NCBI RefSeq assembly: GCF_014279655.1
Contig: NZ_CP047946.1
Span: forward strand, 1,364,001 to 1,428,000
DNA from: Synechococcus sp. ROS8604
Lineage (GTDB): Bacteria; Cyanobacteriota; Cyanobacteriia; PCC-6307; Cyanobiaceae
Reading direction: 5' to 3'
DNA length: 64,000 bases
Shown here: piece after piece, positions 36,662 to 44,741 of the stretch
Layout of the letters: each line of letters begins with the position of its first letter
Position numbering within the stretch: the first letter of the stretch is position 1
Made by a program: the position numbers and the translations under genes
Notes under the pieces: model-generated
Database searches by the model: none
Told to the model about the DNA's origin: nothing
What the model saw: the letters and a program-made list of their open reading frames with translations, nothing else

Positions 36662-37629
36662 CTCTTCAAATTCAAAATTTAGGACGTCGTGTTGGTCAAC
36701 AATGGATTGTACGTCATCTCAATCTTCATGTTGATAATGGTGAATGTGTTGCCTTAGTTGGTCCATCTGGATGTGGTAAAAGCACAACCCTGCGCCTCAT
36801 TGCTGGCCTTGATCCTGTTTCTGAAGGCGAGATCATTCTTGATCAAGCTAACGTTACATATGCTTCAGCTGCTCAGAGAGCTGTGGGAATGGTTTTTCAA
36901 AGTTATGCCTTGCTTCCACATTTGACTGTGATGGCAAACTTGGAACTAGGTCTTCGCGTACGAGGGGTCCGTCCTGCTGAACGGCTGCAACGGATTCAAG
37001 ACATGCTTGATCTTGTTCAACTGCAACAGCATGCAGATGTGTTGCCCGCTCAGTTGTCTGGAGGTCAAAGGCAACGGGTGGCGCTAGCGAGAGCTTTGTT
37101 ACGCGATCCAGATGTGTATCTGCTCGATGAGCCTATGAGCAATTTGGATGCTCAACTTCGCGAAGAGTTACGTCCAGAACTTCGTCGTCTAGTGCTTAAC
37201 CGACAAAAACCAGTGATCCATGTCACGCATGATCAGCATGAAGCGATGGCCATTGCTGATCGTATTGCTGTTCTCCACTCTGGGCGCATTCAACAGGTTG
37301 CTACTCCTGCAGATCTTTATCATCGTCCTGAAACTTTGTTCATTGCCAAATTTATTGGTCGTCCTCAAATCAATTGTCTTTCGCCCAAAAATGGTGTTGT
37401 CTGTGCTGTGAGACCGGAGGCTCTTTTCTTTTCCAAGGAGGGGCTTCCTTGCAAATTAATTTCCCGTGAATGGCTCGGAAGTTCTCAGCTTGTCTACCTT
37501 GAATCTCCTCAAGGTCAGTTGAGATTATCCTGCTCAACGTCTGTTGAAATTCCTGAGACACCCTTCGTTTCTTGGAACTCTTCAGATGAGCATCATTTTG
37601 ATGAAGAGAGCGGGTCTCGTCTTTCTTAG
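36658..37629 (+). CDS. ggtA: Glucosylglycerol ABC transporter, ATPase GgtA
   Basis: A 323-residue MalK-family ATPase: Walker [11 protein letters not shown]-loop FQSYALLPHLTVMANLELG, signature LSGGQRQRVALARALL, Walker B VYLLDEPMSNLDAQLR, and a switch histidine in HVTHDQHEAM. The regulatory TOBE-type C-terminus is shorter than in many MalK proteins (usually 350-370 residues). In Synechocystis ggtA is separate from ggtBCD; here all four are in one overlapping run behind ggpS. Confidence 0.9.
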   Translation: MTLQIQNLGRRVGQQWIVRHLNLHVDNGECVALVGPSGCGKSTTLRLIAGLDPVSEGEIILDQANVTYASAAQRAVGMVFQSYALLPHLTVMANLELGLRVRGVRPAERLQRIQDMLDLVQLQQHADVLPAQLSGGQRQRVALARALLRDPDVYLLDEPMSNLDAQLREELRPELRRLVLNRQKPVIHVTHDQHEAMAIADRIAVLHSGRIQQVATPADLYHRPETLFIAKFIGRPQINCLSPKNGVVCAVRPEALFFSKEGLPCKLISREWLGSSQLVYLESPQGQLRLSCSTSVEIPETPFVSWNSSDEHHFDEESGSRLS

Positions 37630-37665
37630 CATTGATATCACTTCGTTAATATTGGCTTATCTTAA

Positions 37666-38760
37666 TTACTCTTTGTGTTCTTTTTCTACTCGACTTAACG
37701 TTGACCTGAGTATCTTTTCGTGTTCGTAGGATTGTGTCCTGATGCTCTGTAGACGGCGCTTGGACGGAGGAGTTTCCATGCATGTTTGCCATTGTTCCAG
37801 CAGAATCTCTAGGCTTGGCAGGTGTGATAAATCAAACCAAGGCACATCAGCCGTACGTGCTGCTGCTTCTACTTTTGGGTCATAGCTGAGTCCTGCCGTT
37901 GGGCATTGATTGACAATTGCTAAAATTAGAGCATGCAATCGCATGGCAATGACGAGACTTGCCTCGCTAAATATTTGTTCTGCATGCTTGATGTTTTCTG
38001 CGACAACAGTTTCTGATTTTGCCGCCAAGCTATTGGGTATCAAGCCATTCTCTGTCAGGGTTTGCAGCAAGTTGACATCTTGATTGGCGTGAAAGGCCAA
38101 CCATGTGACCGATCGATCGCTGCTTTTGCTCAAATAATCGACGCCTTGCAGCAGGACTGACCATCCAGCGTCTGTTAACAATTGGCTTGGTCGCCAACAC
38201 AGCACAATATTCCCCCCCCCTTTGTGTTCATTCATGTGATGGGTCCAGACCGGATCGGGAGCCACTGACATCGTCGTTTTGATTCCCAGTCGCTTGGCCA
38301 GTTGTATGGATGCTGTGTCTCTCCAGGTAATCGAGGTAGCACCATTGAGAACAACGCCCACGAGAAAGCGGCTCCATGGATGCTTGAGCGGTCCGAGACC
38401 TTGCCCCCATAGCAAGACGGGCTTGCGTTTTGCTCGTGCCACCACAATCAAAACGATGTAATAAAGAAGGCTTCGAAAACTTGTGCTGTCTTGGAGCAGG
38501 CTTCCACCTCCCAGCACCACCACCTGGACGTGTTTAATGCTCTTCAAGACGTCTTTTAATGACCTCCTGTTCACGACAGTTGCATTCGGAACAAGCGTTT
38601 GAACCGCCGATGCATCGTGGGCTGTAATCAAGGGTTGCCAGCTCTCGGGCAACTGCTTGTTCAACACCTCAAGCAGGGCGTCATCTCCAAGGTTGTGTTC
38701 TCCGTAATAGCCACAGAGGAGAATGCGCCTAGGCGAAAAAGACGGAGCCAGCCCAGACAT
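37666..38760 (-). CDS. csaB: Polysaccharide pyruvyl transferase CsaB
   Basis: A 364-residue protein of the polysaccharide pyruvyl transferase family: ILLCGYYGEHNLGDDALLEVL at the N-terminus, VVLGGGSLLQDSTSF, GQGLGPLKHPWSR and VIAMRLHALILAIVNQCP. CsaB adds ketal pyruvate to a secondary cell wall polymer, which can anchor SLH-domain outer proteins. A run of nine G residues (coding strand) encodes three glycines at residue positions around 180. It converges with ggtA. Confidence 0.88.
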   Translation of the reverse strand: MSGLAPSFSPRRILLCGYYGEHNLGDDALLEVLNKQLPESWQPLITAHDASAVQTLVPNATVVNRRSLKDVLKSIKHVQVVVLGGGSLLQDSTSFRSLLYYIVLIVVARAKRKPVLLWGQGLGPLKHPWSRFLVGVVLNGATSITWRDTASIQLAKRLGIKTTMSVAPDPVWTHHMNEHKGGGNIVLCWRPSQLLTDAGWSVLLQGVDYLSKSSDRSVTWLAFHANQDVNLLQTLTENGLIPNSLAAKSETVVAENIKHAEQIFSEASLVIAMRLHALILAIVNQCPTAGLSYDPKVEAAARTADVPWFDLSHLPSLEILLEQWQTCMETPPSKRRLQSIRTQSYEHEKILRSTLSRVEKEHKE

Positions 38761-38832
38761 TCACAACACCATGCTTACCCTCATTATCAGCGCTTAGGGC
38801 GTCTACGTTGGTGAATCGCTCGGTTGTACTGC

Positions 38833-39147
38833 ATGCATGCCCTTTCGCTTGGCACATGGTGGATTCATGTGGCTTCTGTCTTTGAGTGGCTGTTGGCGAT
38901 GGTGTTGATCGCTCAGCGTGGATCTCGCGGCTCTCAGATGAGCATGATCTGGCTCTCTGCAGCCATGATTCCGGCTCTGATCAGCGCCATGGCTGCATGC
39001 ACTTGGCACCTCTATGACAATGCTGAGAGTCTTCGTTGGCTCGTTACTTTGCAGGCCAGTACAACCCTCCTTGGAAACGTCACCCTTGCGATTGCTGCCT
39101 GGAATCTGCAACGCAACGCACCGGTGGATATGAAGGTGAAGGGATGA
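38833..39147 (+). CDS. DUF2499 membrane protein
   Basis: A 104-residue protein with three or more hydrophobic segments (SLGTWWIHVASVFEWLLAMVL, MIWLSAAMIPALISAMAACTWHLYDN). It fits the DUF2499 family of cyanobacteria and chloroplasts, of unknown function. I chose the ATG at 38833 (MHALSLGTWW) over a TTG three codons earlier. Its stop overlaps the DUF3593 start as ATGA, and psaK follows 9 bp after that gene. Confidence 0.78.
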   Translation: MHALSLGTWWIHVASVFEWLLAMVLIAQRGSRGSQMSMIWLSAAMIPALISAMAACTWHLYDNAESLRWLVTLQASTTLLGNVTLAIAAWNLQRNAPVDMKVKG

Positions 39148-39473
39148 CGTCGAACTTTGATCCAGGCCCCCTGTTTGCCCTGTCCCTGCTTCCTTATTTG
39201 GTGTTTCTTTTTCACCTTGGGCGCAGCCAGCAACTCCCTAAATTGACCGTTCTTGGTTTTCAGCTCACCCTGTTGTTCGTTGCTGTCACGATTGCGGCGG
39301 CGGTGTTTGCTCTTGTTCGTTACGACTCTGAATTGGTCGCTGTGGATTGGCTTCATGGTGGTGCGGAAGCCTTCCTCACGTTGAGTAATGCCTGCATTGT
39401 TGCCGGTTTGCTTCGCACAAAATCCAAAGAGCCAGTGAATAACTCTTACGAGGAGGAGATCTTGGGGCGTTGA
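39144..39473 (+). CDS. DUF3593 membrane protein
   Basis: A 109-residue protein with about three membrane segments (FALSLLPYLVFLFHLGRS, LGFQLTLLFVAVTIAAAVFAL) and DWLHGGAEAFLTLSNACIVAGLL. It resembles the DUF3593 family found with DUF2499 in oxygenic phototrophs; function unknown. I chose the ATG at 39144, which overlaps the DUF2499 stop by 4 bp. The upstream gene and downstream psaK suggest a thylakoid role, by inference. Confidence 0.78.
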   Translation: MTSNFDPGPLFALSLLPYLVFLFHLGRSQQLPKLTVLGFQLTLLFVAVTIAAAVFALVRYDSELVAVDWLHGGAEAFLTLSNACIVAGLLRTKSKEPVNNSYEEEILGR

Positions 39474-39506
39474 AATCGGAAGATGAGGTGTCGCTTGTTG
39501 CGCTGC

Positions 39507-39764
39507 ATGTTCACTCCTCTTCTGGCTATAGCTCCCGCCACTCTTTCCTGGTCACCCAAGGTTGCCCTTGTGATGGTGGTCTGCAATGTCATCGCCATCG
39601 GGATTGGCAAAGCCACAATTAAGCATCAAAACGTGGGTCTCAAACTGCCCGGCGCCAATTTCTTTGGGGGTATGAGTCACGGAAGCATGCTTGCTACCAC
39701 AAGCCTTGGCCACATCATTGGCATTGGTGCGATCCAGGGACTTGCAGCCCGAGGTGTTCTTTAA
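39507..39764 (+). CDS. psaK: Photosystem I subunit X (PsaK)
   Basis: An 85-residue two-helix membrane protein: PKVALVMVVCNVIAIGIGKATI, then LKLPGANFFGGMSHGSMLATTSLGHIIGIGAI, which is the PsaK pattern. PsaK sits at the periphery of photosystem I and affects energy transfer from antennae. I chose the ATG at 39507 to match family length; an ATG at 39483 would add eight residues. A strong terminator follows, overlapping the dxs end. Confidence 0.92.
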   Translation: MFTPLLAIAPATLSWSPKVALVMVVCNVIAIGIGKATIKHQNVGLKLPGANFFGGMSHGSMLATTSLGHIIGIGAIQGLAARGVL

Positions 39765-39820
39765 ATTTCCTTGATAATCCGCTGAGCAAAGGCAGTAGCG
39801 CTGCCTTCGCTCACCACACT

Positions 39821-41764
39821 TCAGCCAGCTGACGTCATCTCAGCTGGCTTTTTTTCTTCGAGCTTGAGCGAGCCCGTTGTTTGCATCTGGAAATGCTGCT
39901 TAATCCGGACGGCCATTTGATCCGGGGTTAAACCCAAGGCTTCAAAACTCTGCTGGGGAGTTGCATGATCCACCAATTGGTCAGGAATGCCAATGCGGAG
40001 CATGGGGATCGCTAACCCCTTCTCCTGGAGAGATTCGAGAACAGCTGAGCCAAAACCGCCTGGTAATGCAGCCTCTTCCATCGTGACGATCTTGCCAATC
40101 TTCATGGCCATGGGATGAATGAGTGCTTCATCCAGCGGGCGTAGATAACGCGCGTTGATTACCGCAACCTCAACACCTACAGCGGACAAGCATTTCGCGG
40201 TGGCTACTGCCTTCGGAACCATGGCTCCATAGGCCACCACCAACACATCATGGCCTTCACGTACCACCTCACCACAGCCAATCGGAAGAGCCTCCCAGCC
40301 TTCTTCCATGAGGGGTACCCCTTCACCAGGGCCACGAGGAATTCTCAGAGCAGTGGGCCCGTCATGATTGAGACACGTCACCAGCATCCTCTGAAGCTCA
40401 GCTTCATCCTTGGGTGCCATCACGGTGAAATTTGGAATCGCCCGCATGTAGCTGATGTCGTACTGCCCTTGGTGGGTCGGACCATCGGCCCCAACAATTC
40501 CTGCCCTATCTAAAACAAAGGTCACCGGCAGTTTTTGAATCCCCACATCGTGAATGAGCTGGTCGAAGGCTCTCTGTAAAAACGTGCTGTAGATCGCCAC
40601 AACAGGCCTGAGTCCGTCGCAAGCCATGCCAGCCGAGAGTGTCACGGCATGCTGCTCAGCGATGCCGACGTCGATGTATTGCTCGGGTAGCGCTTTTTGA
40701 AGGATGTCTAAGCCTGTTCCCGTTGCCATGGCAGCTGTGATCCCAACCACCTTTGGGTTCTGTTCGCAGAGTTTGACAAGTGTTTGTCCAAACACCTTGC
40801 TGTAACTCGGTGGTTTGGGGGTTTTGCTCGGCCTTGCTTTGCCTGTACTGAGGTTGAAGGCTGACTGGGCGTGATACCCAACTTGATCGGCTTCTGCGTA
40901 GGGGTAGCCCTTGCCTTTTTTTGTAACAACATGAACCATCACCGGACCACCGACGCGATGTGCGGCCTGGAACGTTCGCGTCATTTCGCCAATGTCGTGA
41001 CCATCGATCGGACCCATGTAGGTGAAACCAAGTTCCTCAAACACAGCGCCAACTTTGGGAACCGCCAGCCGGCGCATGCTCTCTTTGAGACGATTAAGTT
41101 CCGGTGGAATTTCTCCGCCCATGAAGGGGAGATGCCGCACGCTCTCTTCGACGCTTCCAGACAAGAATTGAAGAGGCGGGCTTAAGCGCATCCGGTTGAG
41201 ATACGTCGATAGCGCACCAACAGGTGGAGAGATCGACATGTCGTTGTCATTCAGAACAACGAGCAGTGGAGTGGATGGCAGATGACCGGCATGGTTAATC
41301 GCCTCCAGGGCCATGCCACCGGTGAGGGCCCCATCGCCAATCACAGCAACGCATTTGTAATCAAGACCTTGCCGGTCACGAGCCATGGCCATTCCGAGGG
41401 CTGCCGAGATGGATGTGCTCGCGTGCCCAGCACCGAAATGATCAAAACGACTTTCCGTTCTCTTCAGATAACCGGCCACTCCTCCCTGTTGACGCAGGGA
41501 GTCGAAGTTTCCATATCGACCTGTAATCAATTTGTGCGGATAGGCCTGATGCCCCACATCCCACACCACCTTGTCTTCGTCAAGGTCAAGCGTTTGGTAT
41601 AGCGCCAGGGTTAGTTCAACAACGCCTAATCCAGGCCCAAGATGCCCGCCGCTGTTGGACACCACCTCTAAATGGCGTTCACGAATCTGTTTGGCCACAT
41701 CCTCAAGCTGCGCCTCAGACAGCCCGTGCAGCTGATTGGGATGGGTCAATTCGCTCAGTTGCAT
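39821..41764 (-). CDS. dxs: 1-deoxy-D-xylulose-5-phosphate synthase
   Basis: A 647-residue thiamine-diphosphate enzyme that condenses pyruvate and glyceraldehyde-3-phosphate, the entry step of the MEP isoprenoid pathway. Motifs: [32 protein letters not shown], the ThDP motif [18 protein letters not shown], and the transketolase core [22 protein letters not shown] chose the ATG at 41764 ([11 protein letters not shown]); an ATG two codons upstream is possible. Its last codons double as the psaK terminator. Confidence 0.97.
   Translation of the reverse strand: MQLSELTHPNQLHGLSEAQLEDVAKQIRERHLEVVSNSGGHLGPGLGVVELTLALYQTLDLDEDKVVWDVGHQAYPHKLITGRYGNFDSLRQQGGVAGYLKRTESRFDHFGAGHASTSISAALGMAMARDRQGLDYKCVAVIGDGALTGGMALEAINHAGHLPSTPLLVVLNDNDMSISPPVGALSTYLNRMRLSPPLQFLSGSVEESVRHLPFMGGEIPPELNRLKESMRRLAVPKVGAVFEELGFTYMGPIDGHDIGEMTRTFQAAHRVGGPVMVHVVTKKGKGYPYAEADQVGYHAQSAFNLSTGKARPSKTPKPPSYSKVFGQTLVKLCEQNPKVVGITAAMATGTGLDILQKALPEQYIDVGIAEQHAVTLSAGMACDGLRPVVAIYSTFLQRAFDQLIHDVGIQKLPVTFVLDRAGIVGADGPTHQGQYDISYMRAIPNFTVMAPKDEAELQRMLVTCLNHDGPTALRIPRGPGEGVPLMEEGWEALPIGCGEVVREGHDVLVVAYGAMVPKAVATAKCLSAVGVEVAVINARYLRPLDEALIHPMAMKIGKIVTMEEAALPGGFGSAVLESLQEKGLAIPMLRIGIPDQLVDHATPQQSFEALGLTPDQMAVRIKQHFQMQTTGSLKLEEKKPAEMTSAG
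39823..39855 (+). terminator. Intrinsic terminator of psaK, inside the dxs 3' end
   Basis: A perfect 10-bp stem (AGCCAGCTGA / TCAGCTGGCT) with a 7-nt loop, followed by a run of seven T residues on the plus strand. The hairpin is made of the last codons and stop codon of the convergent dxs. On the minus strand there is no T-run, so it acts for psaK. Confidence 0.9.
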
Positions 41765-41843
41765 ACCCATCCCCAGACCTATCCATTCAATCTACGGGCC
41801 GTACCGACTCTTCGCGTTGTTGAGCAGTTGTCAGACTGCAGGG

Positions 41844-43370
41844 ATGGATCATTATTTGCCGAGGATCCTGCGCGCCCGTGTCTATGACGTGGCCCGGGAA
41901 ACTCCCTTAGAACTCGCCACCAATCTGAGCCGAAGGCTGAGCAACAGCATTTGGTTGAAACGGGAAGACCTGCAACCCGTTTTTTCCTTCAAGTTGCGTG
42001 GTGCCTACAACCGCATGGCTCAGCTCTCTGAGGCTGAGCTGAAACTCGGAGTCATCGCCTCTAGTGCTGGAAATCACGCACAAGGGGTAGCCCTCAGCGC
42101 ATCCCACCTCGGCTGCAGAGCCGTGATCGTGATGCCCGTGACAACTCCTGGCGTCAAGGTCGATGCTGTACGCCAACTGGGAGCCGAGGTGGTGCTCCAT
42201 GGCGAGACCTACGACGAGGCCTATGCCGAAGCCAGGTCACGCAGCGAAGCGGAACACCTCTGTTTTATCCATCCGTTTGACGATCCGGAGGTGATTGCTG
42301 GCCAGGGAACGGTGGGCATGGAAATCCTGCGTCAGTGCCACCAACCACCCGATGCGATTTATGTGGCTGTGGGGGGTGGTGGTTTGATCGGCGGGATCGC
42401 CGTGTATGTGAAAAGTCTCTGGCCTGACGTTCAAATCATCGGCGTTGAACCCCATGATGCCGCCGCCATGACCCTGTCCTTAGAGGCTGGTGAACGCATC
42501 CGACTGCCCCAGGTGGGACTGTTTGCAGATGGTGTGGCTGTTCGCGAGGTGGGGGAGCACACCTTTGCTTTGGCCCAACAGTACGTGGATGACATCGTCA
42601 CCGTGAGCACCGATGAAATCTGTGCGGCCATCAAAGATGTTTTTGAAGACACCCGCTCCATTCTTGAACCCGCAGGTGCCCTTGCTGTTGCCGGTCTCAA
42701 GGCTGATGTGAGCCGAAGGTCACTGCAAAACCAAAATCTTGTGGCTGTTGCCTGTGGAGCGAACATCAATTTCGCGCGTCTGCGCTTTGTGGCTGAACGG
42801 GCCGAACTGGGTGAAGAACGCGAAGCGATGCTCGCCGTAGAAATCCCAGAGCGGCCAGGGAGTCTTCGCTGTCTCTGTGAATTGCTTGCAGATCGCAGCC
42901 TCACTGAATTTTCTTATCGCATGGGAGCTGGTGAACAGGCCCACATTTTTATGGGCGTTCAGGTGAGCGGACCCGATGACCGATCGTCCTTGATCGGCCA
43001 TCTCCAGACCCATGGCTATGCCTGCCTCGATCTCAGTGACGATGAACTGTCCAAGGTGCATCTCCGGCACATGGTCGGAGGCCGATTGCCGGCAACGTCG
43101 ACGGCCAGCAATGTGCAGGAGCTGCTTTATCGCTTTGAGTTCCCAGAGCGGCCAGGGGCCTTAATGCGTTTCGTCACGGCCTTGCATCGCGACTGGAGCA
43201 TCAGCATTTTTCATTACCGAAACCATGGAGCTGATGTGGGTCGGATCGTGGTGGGTGTTCTTGTCAATACAGATGATCGGGAGGCCTGGCAGGCCTTCCT
43301 GCGCGACCTTGGTTACATCAGTTGGGAAGAAACGAGTAACCCGGCTTATCAACTCTTTCTGGGTGGATGA
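41844..43370 (+). CDS. ilvA: Threonine dehydratase, biosynthetic
   Basis: A 508-residue PLP enzyme: the lysine is in VFSFKLRGAYNRM, the glycine-rich loop is VAVGGGGLIGGIA, and SSAGNHAQGVALSA is the substrate loop. Two C-terminal ACT-like regulatory domains (starting MLAVEIPERPGSLR and YRFEFPERPGALMR) suggest feedback control by isoleucine. It makes 2-oxobutanoate for isoleucine. I chose the ATG at 41844 (MDHYLPRILRARVYDV); the frame is open to 41736. Confidence 0.95.
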   Translation: MDHYLPRILRARVYDVARETPLELATNLSRRLSNSIWLKREDLQPVFSFKLRGAYNRMAQLSEAELKLGVIASSAGNHAQGVALSASHLGCRAVIVMPVTTPGVKVDAVRQLGAEVVLHGETYDEAYAEARSRSEAEHLCFIHPFDDPEVIAGQGTVGMEILRQCHQPPDAIYVAVGGGGLIGGIAVYVKSLWPDVQIIGVEPHDAAAMTLSLEAGERIRLPQVGLFADGVAVREVGEHTFALAQQYVDDIVTVSTDEICAAIKDVFEDTRSILEPAGALAVAGLKADVSRRSLQNQNLVAVACGANINFARLRFVAERAELGEEREAMLAVEIPERPGSLRCLCELLADRSLTEFSYRMGAGEQAHIFMGVQVSGPDDRSSLIGHLQTHGYACLDLSDDELSKVHLRHMVGGRLPATSTASNVQELLYRFEFPERPGALMRFVTALHRDWSISIFHYRNHGADVGRIVVGVLVNTDDREAWQAFLRDLGYISWEETSNPAYQLFLGG

Positions 43371-43434
43371 GGAGGAATGCATGGCCAAACCATGCACCAG
43401 CGTTACTTTGAATGCCCGTGCCTAGGGGGAGGTC

Positions 43435-43965
43435 ATGGCACAAGAATTAGAGCGAAGCAACATGCAGGAATTCAATCTCTCCCTTCCAGCTCGCTTGGAG
43501 GCGATTCTTTACCTGAAAGGCAAAGCCCTTTCCACTGCGGAGCTGGCCGAGTTGGCCGACGCCAGTGAACAAGAGACGGAACAGGGTCTGCTCGCGTTGG
43601 TTGCTGGTTATGCCCAGCGGGATACGGCCCTGGAAATCCATGAAAACAGCGGTCGGTACAGCCTTCAGCTGCGTGCTGGTCTTGGGGAACTGGTGCGCAA
43701 TCTCTTACCGGTGAACCTCTCAACGGCAACGCTGAGAACGCTGGCAACGATTGCTTTGAAACGACGGATCCTTCAGTCGGAACTGGTTGAGTTAAGGGGA
43801 TCAGGCGCCTACGACCACATCAAGGAGCTGCTCAGTCAGAACTTTATTGAACGCAAACGCCAAAGCGAAGGACGTTCCTATTGGCTCAGCCTTTCTGAAA
43901 AGTTTCACCGCACATTTTCTGTGCTTCCTGATAGAGGGATCTCAGAACCTGATCAGGCTGCATAA
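43435..43965 (+). CDS. scpB: Segregation and condensation protein B
   Basis: A 176-residue protein of two winged-helix units: LPARLEAILYLKGKALSTAELAEL, then LATIALKRRILQSELVELRGSGAYDHIKELL, which is typical ScpB text. ScpB works with ScpA and SMC in chromosome organisation. A GGGGGAGGT ribosome site precedes the ATG at 43435. A short hairpin (GCATGG/CCATGC, 43379-43395) lies between ilvA and scpB. scpA is not here. Confidence 0.9.
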   Translation: MAQELERSNMQEFNLSLPARLEAILYLKGKALSTAELAELADASEQETEQGLLALVAGYAQRDTALEIHENSGRYSLQLRAGLGELVRNLLPVNLSTATLRTLATIALKRRILQSELVELRGSGAYDHIKELLSQNFIERKRQSEGRSYWLSLSEKFHRTFSVLPDRGISEPDQAA

Positions 43966-43998
43966 AGTTCATTCAGTATTCACGCTTGAAAGGCACCG

Positions 43999-44301
43999 AT
44001 GGATTTGAGTTTTGTTTCCACCTTTCTGCAGATCATTGCCCAGACCCTGCAGATTTATTCCTTCGTCTTGATCGTTCGCGTCCTTCTCACCTGGTTTCCG
44101 AACGTGGATATGGGGAATCCAGTGCTCAGCACTGTGAGCTCGATCACTGATCCTTACCTCAATGCCTTTCGTGGCCTGATCCCCCCGCTGGGAGGTTTGG
44201 ACCTCTCCGCGATTCTGGCGTTCGTGGCCCTGAGCTTGATGCAGCAGCTCTTGGTGTCAGCCAGCTATGCGTTCGCCGGTGGATTTGGCAACTACGGCTA
44301 A
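43999..44301 (+). CDS. YggT family (Ycf19-like) membrane protein
   Basis: A 100-residue protein with two membrane segments (FLQIIAQTLQIYSFVLIVRVLLTWF and LSAILAFVALSLMQQLLV) and the family motif SITDPYLNAFRGLIPPLGGLDLS. YggT/Ycf19 proteins are linked to cell division or nucleoid and thylakoid organisation; the role here is not proven. It lies 33 bp after scpB, consistent with a chromosome or division context. It converges on the MazG-like gene. Confidence 0.85.
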   Translation: MDLSFVSTFLQIIAQTLQIYSFVLIVRVLLTWFPNVDMGNPVLSTVSSITDPYLNAFRGLIPPLGGLDLSAILAFVALSLMQQLLVSASYAFAGGFGNYG

Positions 44302-44322
44302 GGGTGACGGCCAGCGATCAGC

Positions 44323-44652
44323 TCAGCGGTGATCGCCACTGCCTTGCAATTGCCCCCGCGCAGAGCGATCACGAAGTTTGCTGAGGTTTTTGTTGGCCAC
44401 ATCCTCCAGGTCGTAGCCCATTTCGCTGGCCAGTTGAGCCACGTACCAGAGCACATCGCCGAGCTCCAAAGCGATCTCGGCTCGGACTTCATCATCAAAG
44501 TGCCCATGGCGATCGCGCAGCACTTTTTTGACTTTGTCCGCGACTTCCCCCGCCTCACCACTCAAGCCCAGGGTTGGGTAGATGGGATTGCTTCCAGCAT
44601 CTGGATAGAGAGCTGTCTCCCGAGCAGCAGCCTGATAGGCGTTCAGGTCCAT
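44323..44652 (-). CDS. MazG-like nucleotide pyrophosphohydrolase
   Basis: A 109-residue all-alpha NTP-PPase domain. The metal-binding ExxE pattern is in GLSGEAGEVADKVKK, and the second acidic motif is ELGDVLWYVAQLASEMG (E-x2-D). It probably hydrolyses a (d)NTP to clean the pool. I chose the ATG at 44652 (MDLNAYQAAARETAL); in-frame ATGs at 44661 and 44676 are alternatives. The start lies about 90 bp from the divergent pyk start. Confidence 0.85.
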   Translation of the reverse strand: MDLNAYQAAARETALYPDAGSNPIYPTLGLSGEAGEVADKVKKVLRDRHGHFDDEVRAEIALELGDVLWYVAQLASEMGYDLEDVANKNLSKLRDRSARGQLQGSGDHR

Positions 44653-44741
44653 ACGAATCATGTGGAAGAGAGTCATCATCCAACAAGTTTTCGAGTCCAA
44701 AAGGGCAGGACGGTAGATTCCGCAAGCTTCAAGACCTGTGG

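Noticed and set aside
43377-43568. 63-codon frame overlapping scpB
   Set aside because: It has a good ribosome site but its body is scpB sequence in another frame and looks non-coding.
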